DNA from: Oscillospiraceae bacterium
Lineage (GTDB): Bacteria; Bacillota; Clostridia; Oscillospirales; Oscillospiraceae
Length of the DNA stretch: 11,733 nucleotides
Assembly (NCBI GenBank): GCA_020025615.1
Contig: JAHHRT010000043.1
Location: 1-11,733, forward strand
Direction of reading: 5' to 3'
Below the pieces are notes generated by a model. The model made no database searches. It was not told the DNA's origin and saw nothing but the letters and a program-made list of their open reading frames with translations. Shown here one piece after another: positions 1 to 8,393 of this stretch. Made by a program: the position numbers and the translations under genes. The first letter of the stretch is position 1. Each line of letters opens with the position of its first letter.

Positions 1-3000
1 GCCTCGTCAACCGTTGCGGTCTTGGAGGTAATCAGGTCCTTTGCATTGCCCAGCCACACGTCGGTGCCGTGGGAGAAGCCGGAAAGCCGCAGAAGGGTGT
101 CGAATCGGGTGGGCATGGTGTCCATCAACATTCCCCGGGTAAACCGGGTGTTGAACTCCGGGATGGCAACAGCGCCCGTGGGACCCAGCAGCTTGTCGTT
201 TTCGTAGCCCAGCACCTTGGAAGAGGTGAAGATGGACATGGTATCCTTGTCGTCCAGAGGGATGGTCTTGGCATCCACCCCGGTCATATCCTCCATCATA
301 CGAATCATGGTGGGGTCATCGTGGCCCAGCATATCCAGCTTCAGAAGGTTTTCTTCCATGGAGTGATATTCAAAGTGGGTGGTGATCTGGTCGGAGTTGG
401 GGTCGTCCGCAGGCTTCTGCACCGGGCAGAAGTCCCAGATTTCGTTCTCCTGGGGAATAACCACCAGGCCGCCGGGGTGCTGGCCTGTGGTACGGCGCAC
501 ACCCACGCATCCATTGGCAAGTCTGGCTTCCTCTGCCCGGTTGGCGGTTTTGCCACGCTCAGACAGATACTTCTTCACATAGCCGAAGGCGGTCTTTTCC
601 GCCACGGTGCCGATGGTTCCGGCCCGGAACACGTGGGAACGTCCGAACAGCTCCACGCAGTAGGCGTGGGCGTTGGACTGATATTCGCCGGAGAAGTTCA
701 GGTCAATATCAGGGACCTTGTCACCGCCGAAGCCCAGGAAGGTCTCGAAGGGGATGTTGAAGCCGTCCTTCTCAAACTTGGTTCCGCACTTGGGACAGAT
801 GGCATCGGGCAGGTCCGCGCCGCATCCGTAGCCCTTGGGCACATCGAAGGTGGTGTACTTACATTCCGGGTTGGGACAGCGGTAGTGAGGCGGGAAGGAA
901 TTTACCTCCGTGATGCCGGACATATAGGCAACGATGGAGGAACCAACGGAGCCACGGGAGCCAACCAGATAGCCGTGCTCCAGAGAGTTCTGCACCAGCT
1001 TCTGGGCGGACATATAAATCACATCGTAGTGACAGCTGATAATATCGTGAAGCTCCGTTTCTACACGCTTCACCATCAGTTCCGGGGGATTCTCGCCGTA
1101 AAGCCGGTGGAACTTGGTGTAAACCAGGTTTTTCAGGTCCTCCACGGAATTTTCGATTTTCGGCGCAAACAGGTTGTGGGGCACAGGCCGCAGGGTCTCC
1201 ACCATATCCGCAATCATGTTGGTGTTGGTCACAACCACCTCATAGGCCTTGTCCTTGCCCAGATAGGAGAATTCCTCCAGCATTTCATCGGTAGAGCGGA
1301 AATACAGGGGGTTGGGCTTGTCTGCATCGTCAAAGCCCTTGGTGGCCAGAAGGATGTGCCGGAAAATCTCGTCCTCCGGGTTCATAAAGTGAACGTCGCC
1401 GGTGGCAACCACAGGCTTCCCCAGGTCCTCACCCAGGCGGATAATCAGGCGGTTATAGTCCCGCAGCTCCTCTACATCCTTTGCCATGCCCTTTGCCAGC
1501 ATAAACATATTGTTGGACAGGGGCTGGATTTCCAGGAAATCATAGAAAGAAGCAATCCGCTTTAGTTCTGCATAGCTCTTGTGGGACAGAATGGCCTGGA
1601 ACAGCTCGCCGGCTTCACAGGCGGAGCCGATAATCAGGCCCTCCCGCATAGCCAGGATTTCAGACTTGGGCATCCGGGCCACACGCTTAAAGTATTTCAG
1701 ATTGGAATCGGAAATCAGATGGTAGAGATTCCGCAGACCCACCTGGTTCTTGGCAAAGATGATAATATGCCGAGCCTGACGGCTGGTAATCTTGCCCTTG
1801 GCCCGCAGGGGAATCATCGCCGCATTGATGGCCTGGAGATTGTGGATATCGTGAACCTCCTCCAGCTTTTTCATCAGGGCCGACATGATGAGACCGCAGG
1901 TGACTGCGTCGTCCGCCGCCCGGTGGTGACGGAAATCCGGTAGTTTCAGGGCCTCTGCCACCAGATTGAGCTTGAATTTACCCAGCTCCGGCAGCAGGTT
2001 CTGGGACAGCACCAGGGTGTCCGCATCGGTATAGGTATAGGGCAGGCCCAGGCGGTCACAGGCCGCATGGATAAACCCGGTATCGAAGTCCGAGTTGTGG
2101 GCCACCAGCACCCGGTCCCCTACAAAGTCCAGAAACTTGGGCAGGATTTCGGCGATGGTGGGCGCACCCGCCAGCATTTCGTCGGTGATGCCCGTAAGGT
2201 CGGTGGTCTCCCGGCTCAGACGCTTTCCGGGGTCCACAAAGGTCTGGAAGCGGTCTACCTCTTCCCCGCCCCGGAACAGCACTGCGCCGATTTCAATAAT
2301 CTCGTCGTTCTGAGAGGACAGGCCGGTGGTTTCCAGGTCGAAGGCCACAAACTCCTCATCGAAGGTCATGTCCTTGTCTCCGTGGACCACAATGCGGTCG
2401 TCCACATCGTTGACATAATAACCCTCTACACCGTAGAGGATCTTGATATTTTCGTCGGTGCCCGCCACCTTGGCCTTTGCGGCGGCCTTCATGGCATCGG
2501 GGAAGGACTGAGCACAGCCGTGGTCTGTAATGGCAATGGCCCGGTGGCCCCAGGAGGCCGCCAGCTTCACCACATCTGCCGTGGGGGTCAGGGCGTCCAT
2601 GTTACTCATGGTGGTGTGCAGGTGCAGCTCCACCCGCTTGCCGTCGGGGGCCAAATCCTTCCGCTTGGGCAGCGTGCCCGCCATCATGGCGTAGGGTTTC
2701 AGCACCATGTCGTTTTCAAACCGGTCCTCTACCAGCTTGCCCTGAATCCGAAGCACAGCGCCGTCCTTCACGTTTTCCAGAATGGGCTTTGCCTCCCCTG
2801 CCTCCATGAAGCGGGTGATTCGGATGGAGCCGTGGTTGTCGGTGACGTCGAACTTCACCACATAGGCGTTGCGCTTTTTCAGCTCCTTGTGGTCGATGTT
2901 GAAGACACGACCCTCCACAATGATGGTGCCCATATCCAGGGTCAGCTGGTCCATGGGAACCGCCGTGCCCCGGAAGGACTTTCCATAGAAGGTGTCGCTG

Positions 3001-3590
3001 AACACCGGGGTCTTGGGGGCCGCCTTGGCCTGGGCCTGGGCCTCCATGGCAGGGAGCTTGTCCATCAGCTGATCCCGCATGGTCTCCATGGCGTCAAAGA
3101 GGGCCTGTCCTTCCAGGTCCGCGCCGGCTTCCACATCGATGGTCACCGGGGCGGCAAACCGCTCCCGCAGGGCCGTCTGGATCTTGGGGATGACCTCCTC
3201 CACCGTCGCCTTGCCGTTTCCTTTCAGCCGGATGTGAAGATGGGTATCCTCCCACTGCCACTGGGCCCCGGCAAGAGAGCCCCGGGTCATGGAGTTTTCC
3301 TCCACAAACAGCTGCATCAGCTCTTCCGGCTCGATCTTCTCCAGCTGGTCGGCGGGACAGGTCACGGTGAGCTGCAAGCTTTCCAGGCCGTACAGCCGGG
3401 AAATGCCCCGGGTCACCTGATCCAGCAGCCGCCGGGGGATGTAGTTGTCGCTGTGCAGGGCCACATGGACACTGCGGCTCTCCGGGTGAATGTCCGCAGC
3501 AGCAATGGCCGCCTGAGAAAGCGCCATTTGCAGCGTCTCAGGCGGCTCAAAGTCCGGGAACATATCTTTTAAGTAAATGGTATCCTTCAT
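1..3590 (-). CDS. polC: DNA polymerase III subunit alpha, PolC type (3' end cut by window edge)
   Basis: Replicative DNA polymerase of low-GC-type Gram-positives, with 5'-3' synthesis and built-in 3'-5' proofreading. The frame is open from the ATG at 3590 to base 3 (1196 codons). Family members are about 1430-1450 residues, so roughly 240 C-terminal residues lie off the left edge. In order: N-terminal domain (about 1-210); OB fold (about 215-300); PHP domain starting at HLHTT (323-327) and resuming after the exonuclease, with GDVH at 731-734; inserted DEDDh exonuclease with D418 and E420 (FDLETTG), D503 (HNSDFD), H556 and D561; GSRGSVGSS (877-885); a cysteine cluster C905, C910, C923, C932, C935, likely zinc-binding; palm PDIDLNFSG (960-968) with D961 and D963; GQHPGG (1036-1041); third acidic residue D1086 in KLDMLGHDD. 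No frameshift was found at the points I checked. It starts 4 nt after the ispG stop without a clear Shine-Dalgarno, so coupling to ispG is likely. Confidence 0.97.
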   Translation of the reverse strand, partial: MKDTIYLKDMFPDFEPPETLQMALSQAAIAAADIHPESRSVHVALHSDNYIPRRLLDQVTRGISRLYGLESLQLTVTCPADQLEKIEPEELMQLFVEENSMTRGSLAGAQWQWEDTHLHIRLKGNGKATVEEVIPKIQTALRERFAAPVTIDVEAGADLEGQALFDAMETMRDQLMDKLPAMEAQAQAKAAPKTPVFSDTFYGKSFRGTAVPMDQLTLDMGTIIVEGRVFNIDHKELKKRNAYVVKFDVTDNHGSIRITRFMEAGEAKPILENVKDGAVLRIQGKLVEDRFENDMVLKPYAMMAGTLPKRKDLAPDGKRVELHLHTTMSNMDALTPTADVVKLAASWGHRAIAITDHGCAQSFPDAMKAAAKAKVAGTDENIKILYGVEGYYVNDVDDRIVVHGDKDMTFDEEFVAFDLETTGLSSQNDEIIEIGAVLFRGGEEVDRFQTFVDPGKRLSRETTDLTGITDEMLAGAPTIAEILPKFLDFVGDRVLVAHNSDFDTGFIHAACDRLGLPYTYTDADTLVLSQNLLPELGKFKLNLVAEALKLPDFRHHRAADDAVTCGLIMSALMKKLEEVHDIHNLQAINAAMIPLRAKGKITSRQARHIIIFAKNQVGLRNLYHLISDSNLKYFKRVARMPKSEILAMREGLIIGSACEAGELFQAILSHKSYAELKRIASFYDFLEIQPLSNNMFMLAKGMAKDVEELRDYNRLIIRLGEDLGKPVVATGDVHFMNPEDEIFRHILLATKGFDDADKPNPLYFRSTDEMLEEFSYLGKDKAYEVVVTNTNMIADMVETLRPVPHNLFAPKIENSVEDLKNLVYTKFHRLYGENPPELMVKRVETELHDIISCHYDVIYMSAQKLVQNSLEHGYLVGSRGSVGSSIVAYMSGITEVNSFPPHYRCPNPECKYTTFDVPKGYGCGADLPDAICPKCGTKFEKDGFNIPFETFLGFGGDKVPDIDLNFSGEYQSNAHAYCVELFGRSHVFRAGTIGTVAEKTAFGYVKKYLSERGKTANRAEEARLANGCVGVRRTTGQHPGGLVVIPQENEIWDFCPVQKPADDPNSDQITTHFEYHSMEENLLKLDMLGHDDPTMIRMMEDMTGVDAKTIPLDDKDTMSIFTSSKVLGYENDKLLGPTGAVAIPEFNTRFTRGMLMDTMPTRFDTLLRLSGFSHGTDVWLGNAKDLITSKTATVDE

Positions 3591-3594
3591 AAAA

Positions 3595-4632
3595 TCAAAG
3601 CTGTTCAATCCGGCGCAGCAGTGCGGGCAGCAGCTCATCATAGGGCAGACGCTCCACCTGCTCGCCCTTTTCAAAGATCATGCCCCAGCCGTCGCCGCCG
3701 GCAATGCCAATGTCTGCTTCCCGGGCCTCGCCGGGTCCGTTGACCACACATCCCATAACCGCCACGGTAATGGGCTTCTTGCAGTCCTTCAGTGCCTCGT
3801 CCACCCGATTGACCAGACCGATGAGGTCAATCCGGGTCCGTCCGCAGGTGGGACAGGAGATGATGTTGACTCCGTCCTTCCGCAGTCCGGCAGCTTTCAG
3901 AATGTCCTTGGCTGCATAGACCTCCTGGACAGGGTCGTCGGTCAGGCTCACCCGGATGGTGTCACCGATGCCGTCCAGCAGCAGAGCGCCGATGCCCATG
4001 GCGGACTTCATCAGGCCCATGCGCACAGGGCCGGTCTCGGTCACGCCGATGTGCAGAGGATAGTCGCACTCTGCCCGGAACTTCCGGCAGGCCGCCACCA
4101 TGGTGGGCACGGTGGAGGACTTCATGGACACGCAGGTATCATAGAAGCCCTGCTTTTCCAGCAGCTCCAGATGCTGGAAGGCACTTTCCACCAGGGCTTC
4201 CGCCGTGGGGTGTCCGTACTTTTCCAGCAGCCGCTTGTCCAGGCTGCCGCCGTTGACGCCAATGCGGATGGGGATGTGCTTATCCTTGCACACATCCACA
4301 ACGGCCTTCACCCGGTCTTCCCCGCCGATGTTGCCGGGGTTGATGCGGATTTTTGCCGCACCGCCTTCTGCGGCGGCAATGGCGAGCTTATAATCAAAAT
4401 GAATGTCTGCCACCAGAGGCAGAGGGCTTTCCTTGCAGATCTCCGCAAAGCCCCGGGCCGCCTCCATATTGGGCACAGCCAATCTGGCGATCTGGCAGCC
4501 AGCCGCAGCCAGCTCCCGAATCTGGGCCAGAGAGCCTTCCACATCCGTGGTCTTGGTGTTCAGCATGGACTGGATCACCACGGGAGCACCGCCGCCAATG
4601 GGAACACCGCCAACCATAATCTGTCTTGTCAT
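3595..4632 (-). CDS. ispG: 4-hydroxy-3-methylbut-2-enyl diphosphate synthase (flavodoxin/ferredoxin type)
   Basis: Next-to-last enzyme of the MEP isoprenoid pathway. It reductively converts MEcPP to HMBPP in the cytosol using a [4Fe-4S] cluster. The protein has 345 residues, close to the short bacterial form. The N-terminal TIM barrel includes VVIQSMLNTKTTD (18-30), ADIHFDYKLA (75-84) and RINPGNIGG (96-104). The C-terminal cluster-binding part has C260 and C263 (SCPTCGRTRIDL), C295 (MGCVVNGPGEA) and E302, the expected three Cys plus one Glu ligands. All key residues are present. The ATG at 4632 lies 6 nt after the rseP stop. A Shine-Dalgarno-like AAGGGG (complement of 4642-4647), inside the last codons of rseP, sits 9 nt before it. 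With dxr and uppS in the same cluster it links isoprenoid precursor supply to lipid carrier synthesis. Confidence 0.97.
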   Translation of the reverse strand: MTRQIMVGGVPIGGGAPVVIQSMLNTKTTDVEGSLAQIRELAAAGCQIARLAVPNMEAARGFAEICKESPLPLVADIHFDYKLAIAAAEGGAAKIRINPGNIGGEDRVKAVVDVCKDKHIPIRIGVNGGSLDKRLLEKYGHPTAEALVESAFQHLELLEKQGFYDTCVSMKSSTVPTMVAACRKFRAECDYPLHIGVTETGPVRMGLMKSAMGIGALLLDGIGDTIRVSLTDDPVQEVYAAKDILKAAGLRKDGVNIISCPTCGRTRIDLIGLVNRVDEALKDCKKPITVAVMGCVVNGPGEAREADIGIAGGDGWGMIFEKGEQVERLPYDELLPALLRRIEQL

Positions 4633-4638
4633 ATGATG

Positions 4639-5700
4639 TCACCCCTTGAATAAAAATAGAATATCCTTAAACATAATAATCGCCATCAGGGCCATGAGAA
4701 GCATCATTCCCACGCCGTTGATGTATCCCTCGTACTTGGGGTCCACCTTTTTCCCGGAGATCTTCTCCACCAGCAGGGTAATGAGCAGGGCCACCACCCG
4801 ACCGCCATCCAGGGCGGGAATGGGCAGCAGATTCATCACTGCCAGGTTGATGGCAATGAAGGCCCCGAAGTAGATAAGACTCATAAAGGCCTGATAGGAG
4901 GTAGCGGAAGCCCCCGCCACCTGGGCCATCTGGTCCACGATCATCACGGGTCCGCCCACATCTTTCAGCCCCGCCTTGCCGGTGAGCAGCATTTGCAGGC
5001 TCAGCCGCACCAGCCGCACCGTATCCACGGCGGTGCTGCCCACCTGGGAGAGGATAGAGCCGAAGGTGGCCTTTTCCGCAGTGAAGCTGAATCCATAGCG
5101 CGGCTGGGTCCCTCCGTTTCCGTCGGGAAACTCCCGCTTCTGGGCAAGGACCTCGGGAAGGACCACTTTTTCGCCATCCCGCAGAACCTGGATTTTATGG
5201 GTGGGCGCTGGGTTCAGGGTCAGAAGCAAATCAAAATCCGAGGCCGTGTAAATCCGTTCGCCGTCCACTTTCAGTATCCGGTCACCGGGCCGTATCCCCT
5301 CTCCCTGCGCCAGATAGCACTCCGGCTCGATCTGAGAAACCACCGGGACCACAAAGCCCTCACTGGGGGCAAAGTAGATGCCCAGAAGAATCAGGCCGGT
5401 AATGAAATTCATGGCAGCACCTGCCACCAGGATAATGAGCCGCTTCCACCAGGCCGCCTTGTCGAAGGACCGGGGGTTATCGCTTCCCCCGTCCTCGCCC
5501 TCCATGGCGCAGTAGCCGCCGATGGGAATCAGGCGCAGACTGTACAGCGTCTCCCCCACCTGCTTTTTCAGGATGGCGGGGCCCATAAACACAGAGAACT
5601 CATTGACCTGAACCCCGGAGAGCTTGGCGGCAATGAAGTGCCCCAGCTCGTGAATGAAAATCAGGAAGCTGAAAAGAAGGATTGCAAACAGAATGGACAT
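4639..5700 (-). CDS. rseP: RIP metalloprotease, site-2 protease family (RseP/RasP)
   Basis: Membrane-embedded zinc protease of the S2P family. In other bacteria it cuts anti-sigma factors, division proteins or signal-peptide remnants within the membrane; its target here is unknown. The first hydrophobic segment carries the zinc motif HELGH (H17, E18, H21). A second segment is at about 88-110, followed by one PDZ domain (about 118-185, with GIRPGDRILKVDGERI at 135-150). The motif NLLPIPALDGG (290-300) supplies the third zinc ligand, D298, and a last hydrophobic segment is at about 328-350. At 353 residues with a single PDZ it is shorter than Bacillus RasP (about 420) and typical of clostridial forms. 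The start is supported by GAGG (complement of 5707-5710) 6 nt upstream, in a 13-nt gap after dxr. Confidence 0.95.
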   Translation of the reverse strand: MSILFAILLFSFLIFIHELGHFIAAKLSGVQVNEFSVFMGPAILKKQVGETLYSLRLIPIGGYCAMEGEDGGSDNPRSFDKAAWWKRLIILVAGAAMNFITGLILLGIYFAPSEGFVVPVVSQIEPECYLAQGEGIRPGDRILKVDGERIYTASDFDLLLTLNPAPTHKIQVLRDGEKVVLPEVLAQKREFPDGNGGTQPRYGFSFTAEKATFGSILSQVGSTAVDTVRLVRLSLQMLLTGKAGLKDVGGPVMIVDQMAQVAGASATSYQAFMSLIYFGAFIAINLAVMNLLPIPALDGGRVVALLITLLVEKISGKKVDPKYEGYINGVGMMLLMALMAIIMFKDILFLFKG

Positions 5701-5713
5701 AGGCTGCCTCGCT

Positions 5714-6859
5714 TTACTTAGAAATCACAGACTGCCGGGCAAGACGGTCTGCCTCCAAAACCTGCTCTAAGGTGGGGTTCTGGATAAAGGGAACGTTGTC
5801 CACCGCCCGGGACACCAGACGATGGATGTCATAAAAGCCGATTTCGTCCCGCAGGAACATAGCCACTGCTTCTTCGTTGGCGCCGTTCATCGCCGGGCAG
5901 GCTGTGCCGCCGGCTTTTGCGCAGTCCCGGGCCAGTTTCAGGCAGGGAAATGCCTCCAAATCCGGGGCGGCAAAGGTCAGAGCGCCGCAGGTGAGAAGAT
6001 CCAGCGGGGCCACCGGGCTCTGCCGGCGTTCCGGGTAGGTAAAGGCCAGCTGGATGGGAAGACGCATATCCGGGCTTCCCAGCTGGGCCAGCACCGCACC
6101 GTCATTATACTCCACCAGGCTGTGAACAATACTCTGCCTGTGAATCACCACGTCCACCTGCTCCAGGGGCAGGTCGTACAGCCGCATGGCCTCGATGACC
6201 TCCAGGCCCTTATTCATCAGGGTCGCGCAGTCGATGGTGATTTTGGCACCCATGGTCCAGTTGGGGTGCTTGAGGGCGTCGGCCTTAGTCACGGTTTGCA
6301 GCTGCTCCCGGCTCATGCCGAAGAAGGGGCCGCCGGAGCAGGTGAGAATCAGCCGCTTCACCTGTGCAGGGTCCCGGTTGCCCATAAGGCACTGGAAAAT
6401 CGCAGAGTGCTCAGAGTCCACAGGGACGATCTCTGCCCCGTACTTTCTGGCCTCCCCCATGACAATTTCACCGGCGCAGACCAGGGTTTCCTTGTTGGCA
6501 AGGCCGATGCGCTTTTTCTTGCGGATGGCAGCCAGGGTCGGCTTTAAGCCCACCATACCCACCACCGCCGTGATGACGCAGTCCGCCTCGTCCATGGTCG
6601 CTGCCGCAATCAGGCCCTCCTCACCCCAGGCAATTTCCGTGGGGAGATCGGAGAGCTCTTTCTTGAGGGCCATTGCTGCTTCTTCGGTAGCCATGACCGC
6701 CAGGCGGGGCCGGAACTGGCGGCACTGCTGTGCCATCCGCTCTACGCTGGAACCCGCCGTCAGAGCCGCCACCCGAATCTCGGGCATCCGGCTGATTACA
6801 TCCAGGCTCTGCCGGCCAATGGAGCCGGTGGAGCCGAGAATACTCACACATTTCACCAT
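5714..6859 (-). CDS. dxr: 1-deoxy-D-xylulose 5-phosphate reductoisomerase
   Basis: First committed MEP-pathway enzyme. It rearranges and reduces DXP to MEP with NADPH and a divalent metal. The protein has 381 residues, normal length. The Rossmann motif is ILGSTGSIG (7-15) and LANKETL follows at 120-126. Metal ligands are D148 and E150 (PVDSEHSA) and E220 (MNKGLEVIEA). The substrate side has S175 (SGGPF), H198 and W201 (HPNWTMG), and N216 and K217. The residue matching E. coli S222, which contacts the substrate phosphate, is C211 here (codon TGC). I know this position as Ser in the characterised enzymes, so this is an unusual but conservative change. The gene starts 4 nt after the cdsA stop, with only a weak ribosome binding site, which suggests translational coupling. 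Confidence 0.97.
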   Translation of the reverse strand: MVKCVSILGSTGSIGRQSLDVISRMPEIRVAALTAGSSVERMAQQCRQFRPRLAVMATEEAAMALKKELSDLPTEIAWGEEGLIAAATMDEADCVITAVVGMVGLKPTLAAIRKKKRIGLANKETLVCAGEIVMGEARKYGAEIVPVDSEHSAIFQCLMGNRDPAQVKRLILTCSGGPFFGMSREQLQTVTKADALKHPNWTMGAKITIDCATLMNKGLEVIEAMRLYDLPLEQVDVVIHRQSIVHSLVEYNDGAVLAQLGSPDMRLPIQLAFTYPERRQSPVAPLDLLTCGALTFAAPDLEAFPCLKLARDCAKAGGTACPAMNGANEEAVAMFLRDEIGFYDIHRLVSRAVDNVPFIQNPTLEQVLEADRLARQSVISK

Positions 6860-6863
6860 TTTA

Positions 6864-7673
6864 TCACACCGCCACAGGAAGAATTCTCAGCAGCGCCTCC
6901 ATGAGAGGTGCTACCATGACCATAGAATCGAATCGGTCCATCACGCCGCCGTGACCGGGAATGATGGTGCCGTAGTCCTTCAGACCGCTCTGGCGCTTGA
7001 TGACGGAGAAGCACAGGTCTCCGAAGGTGCCCACAATGGAGCCCAGGAAGCCATAGAGCAGGGCATAGAAATAGTTGACCCGGAACTGGAGCAGCTGCAA
7101 AATCAGGGTATAGAGAACCATACCCACCATTGCCGCCACGATTCCGCCGAGAAAACCTTCCATGGTCTTATTGGGGCTTACCACCGGGGAGAGCTTATGT
7201 TTTCCGAATCTTTTACCGATTATGTAGGCACCGGTATCCGAGAGGAACGCCACCACAAAGGGAATGAGCACCAGGTAGCGGCCCAGGCTCAGGGCCAGGA
7301 TCCGCACCACGCCGGTGAGCAGATACGGGACCACACAGCCCGCAGTGATGCACATGGCAATCATCTCGAAGCGGACCTTCACATGGTCGTGCATCATCTC
7401 GCCAAAGACCAGCATCAGGAACACCAGCACAATGAGCAGACCGTAGGCGGTCTGACCGCCGTAACAGCTCCATACACTCATTGTAACGGCCATGGCGGCG
7501 GAATAGAACACCAGACGGAAATGGGTCACAAGGCCGGTCCGATACAGCACCTCGTGAACACCAACAGCCAGCAGCAGGCCGTAAACCACCGCCGCCACGA
7601 TCTTGGGGGCCACCAGGGCCACCAGCAGAAGAACGGGCAGCAGGACACCCGCTGCAATCAGACGATTTTTCAT
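6864..7673 (-). CDS. cdsA: Phosphatidate cytidylyltransferase (CDP-diacylglycerol synthase)
   Basis: Integral membrane enzyme that makes CDP-diacylglycerol from phosphatidic acid and CTP, the branch point for phosphatidylglycerol and cardiolipin. Its 269 residues match the Gram-positive family length. It is hydrophobic throughout, with about eight likely membrane segments beginning at residues 5-23. Conserved SDTGAY (145-150) and SPNKTMEG (166-173) are followed by the family signature at 223-249, with KR (227-228), KD (232-233), HGG (241-243) and the DRFD acidic pair (246-249). The ATG at 7673 directly abuts the uppS stop codon (TAAATG). Its Shine-Dalgarno GGAGG (complement of 7681-7685) is made of the last sense codons of uppS, 7 nt upstream. 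Confidence 0.96.
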   Translation of the reverse strand: MKNRLIAAGVLLPVLLLVALVAPKIVAAVVYGLLLAVGVHEVLYRTGLVTHFRLVFYSAAMAVTMSVWSCYGGQTAYGLLIVLVFLMLVFGEMMHDHVKVRFEMIAMCITAGCVVPYLLTGVVRILALSLGRYLVLIPFVVAFLSDTGAYIIGKRFGKHKLSPVVSPNKTMEGFLGGIVAAMVGMVLYTLILQLLQFRVNYFYALLYGFLGSIVGTFGDLCFSVIKRQSGLKDYGTIIPGHGGVMDRFDSMVMVAPLMEALLRILPVAV

Positions 7674-8393
7674 TTACGTACCTCCGAAACGGCGATTGCG
7701 CCGATGATATTCTTCAATGGCCCGGTCCAGATCCTCGGGGCCGAAGTCCGGCCACAGCACGTCCATGAAGACATACTCCGAGTAGGCAGACTGCCACAGC
7801 AGGAAATTGCTGGTGCGCATCTCCCCGGAGGGTCGGATGATGAGCTCAGGGTCCGGCACATCGGCGGAATAGAGGTAAGAGCTCATAAGGTCCTCGGTAA
7901 GGTCCTCAGGGGCGTGCTTTCCCTCTAACACATCCTGGGCAAAGCATCGGGCTGCCCGGACGATTTCGTCCCGGCCGCCGTAATTGAGGCAGAAGTTCAC
8001 CTGAACGTCATAGTCCTGAGAACGGCTCTGAGCATCCAGGCACATTTTTTGCAGCTTGGGGCTGAGGCGGCTGAGATCGCCGAAGAAACGGAAGGATACC
8101 CGGTTCTTCTCCATGTCCCGAAGGGCTTCCTCCAGGTACTTTCTCAGCAGCCGCATGATGCCCTCCACTTCATCCTGGGAGCGTTTCCAGTTTTCCGTGG
8201 AGAAGGCGTAGACCGTGAGATACCGAACCCCCAGGGTCCGGCAGTAGTTGGCAATCCGCCGAAAGGCCTCTGCACCGGCAGCGTGGCCCGCAGTCCGGGG
8301 CAGTCCCCGCTTTTTGGCCCACCGCCCGTTTCCGTCCATGATAATGGCGATATGCTCAGGGGGCGGCAGAAGCTTTGTTTCCGTATTAGCCAT
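7674..8393 (-). CDS. uppS: Isoprenyl transferase / undecaprenyl diphosphate synthase (cis-prenyltransferase)
   Basis: Adds isopentenyl diphosphate units in cis to farnesyl diphosphate to give C55 undecaprenyl diphosphate, the lipid carrier for peptidoglycan and other wall polymers. It acts at the cytoplasmic face of the membrane. The 239 residues are standard. IIMDGNGRWAKKRG (17-30) holds the catalytic D20; YAFSTENWKR (62-71) is the second conserved region. RPSGEMRTSNFLLWQ (187-201) carries R187, R193 and S195 for diphosphate binding, and E206 matches the Mg-binding Glu. The start is fixed by AGAGG (complement of 8401-8405) 7 nt upstream. It is the only operon gene preceded by a sizeable spacer (98 nt, with two hairpins). 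Product chain length is inferred from the family and context. Confidence 0.96.
   Translation of the reverse strand: MANTETKLLPPPEHIAIIMDGNGRWAKKRGLPRTAGHAAGAEAFRRIANYCRTLGVRYLTVYAFSTENWKRSQDEVEGIMRLLRKYLEEALRDMEKNRVSFRFFGDLSRLSPKLQKMCLDAQSRSQDYDVQVNFCLNYGGRDEIVRAARCFAQDVLEGKHAPEDLTEDLMSSYLYSADVPDPELIIRPSGEMRTSNFLLWQSAYSEYVFMDVLWPDFGPEDLDRAIEEYHRRNRRFGGT

Noticed and set aside
69..3572. Long plus-strand open frames of 498 and 501 codons (69-1565 and 2067-3572)
   Set aside because: They lie exactly in codon register opposite polC. Their stops would require TTA, CTA or TCA codons in polC, which are rare in this GC-rich coding style, so long antisense frames are expected. The translations show no recognisable domain.
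3577..4653. Plus-strand open frame of 358 codons opposite ispG
   Set aside because: It is in register with ispG, which has all cluster ligands. The antisense translation is not recognisable and runs past both ends of the real gene.
6186..7928. Plus-strand open frame of 580 codons across dxr, cdsA and part of uppS
   Set aside because: It is opposite three well-supported genes, in register with cdsA and uppS, spans gene boundaries, and has low-complexity His- and Gln-rich composition typical of antisense frames.
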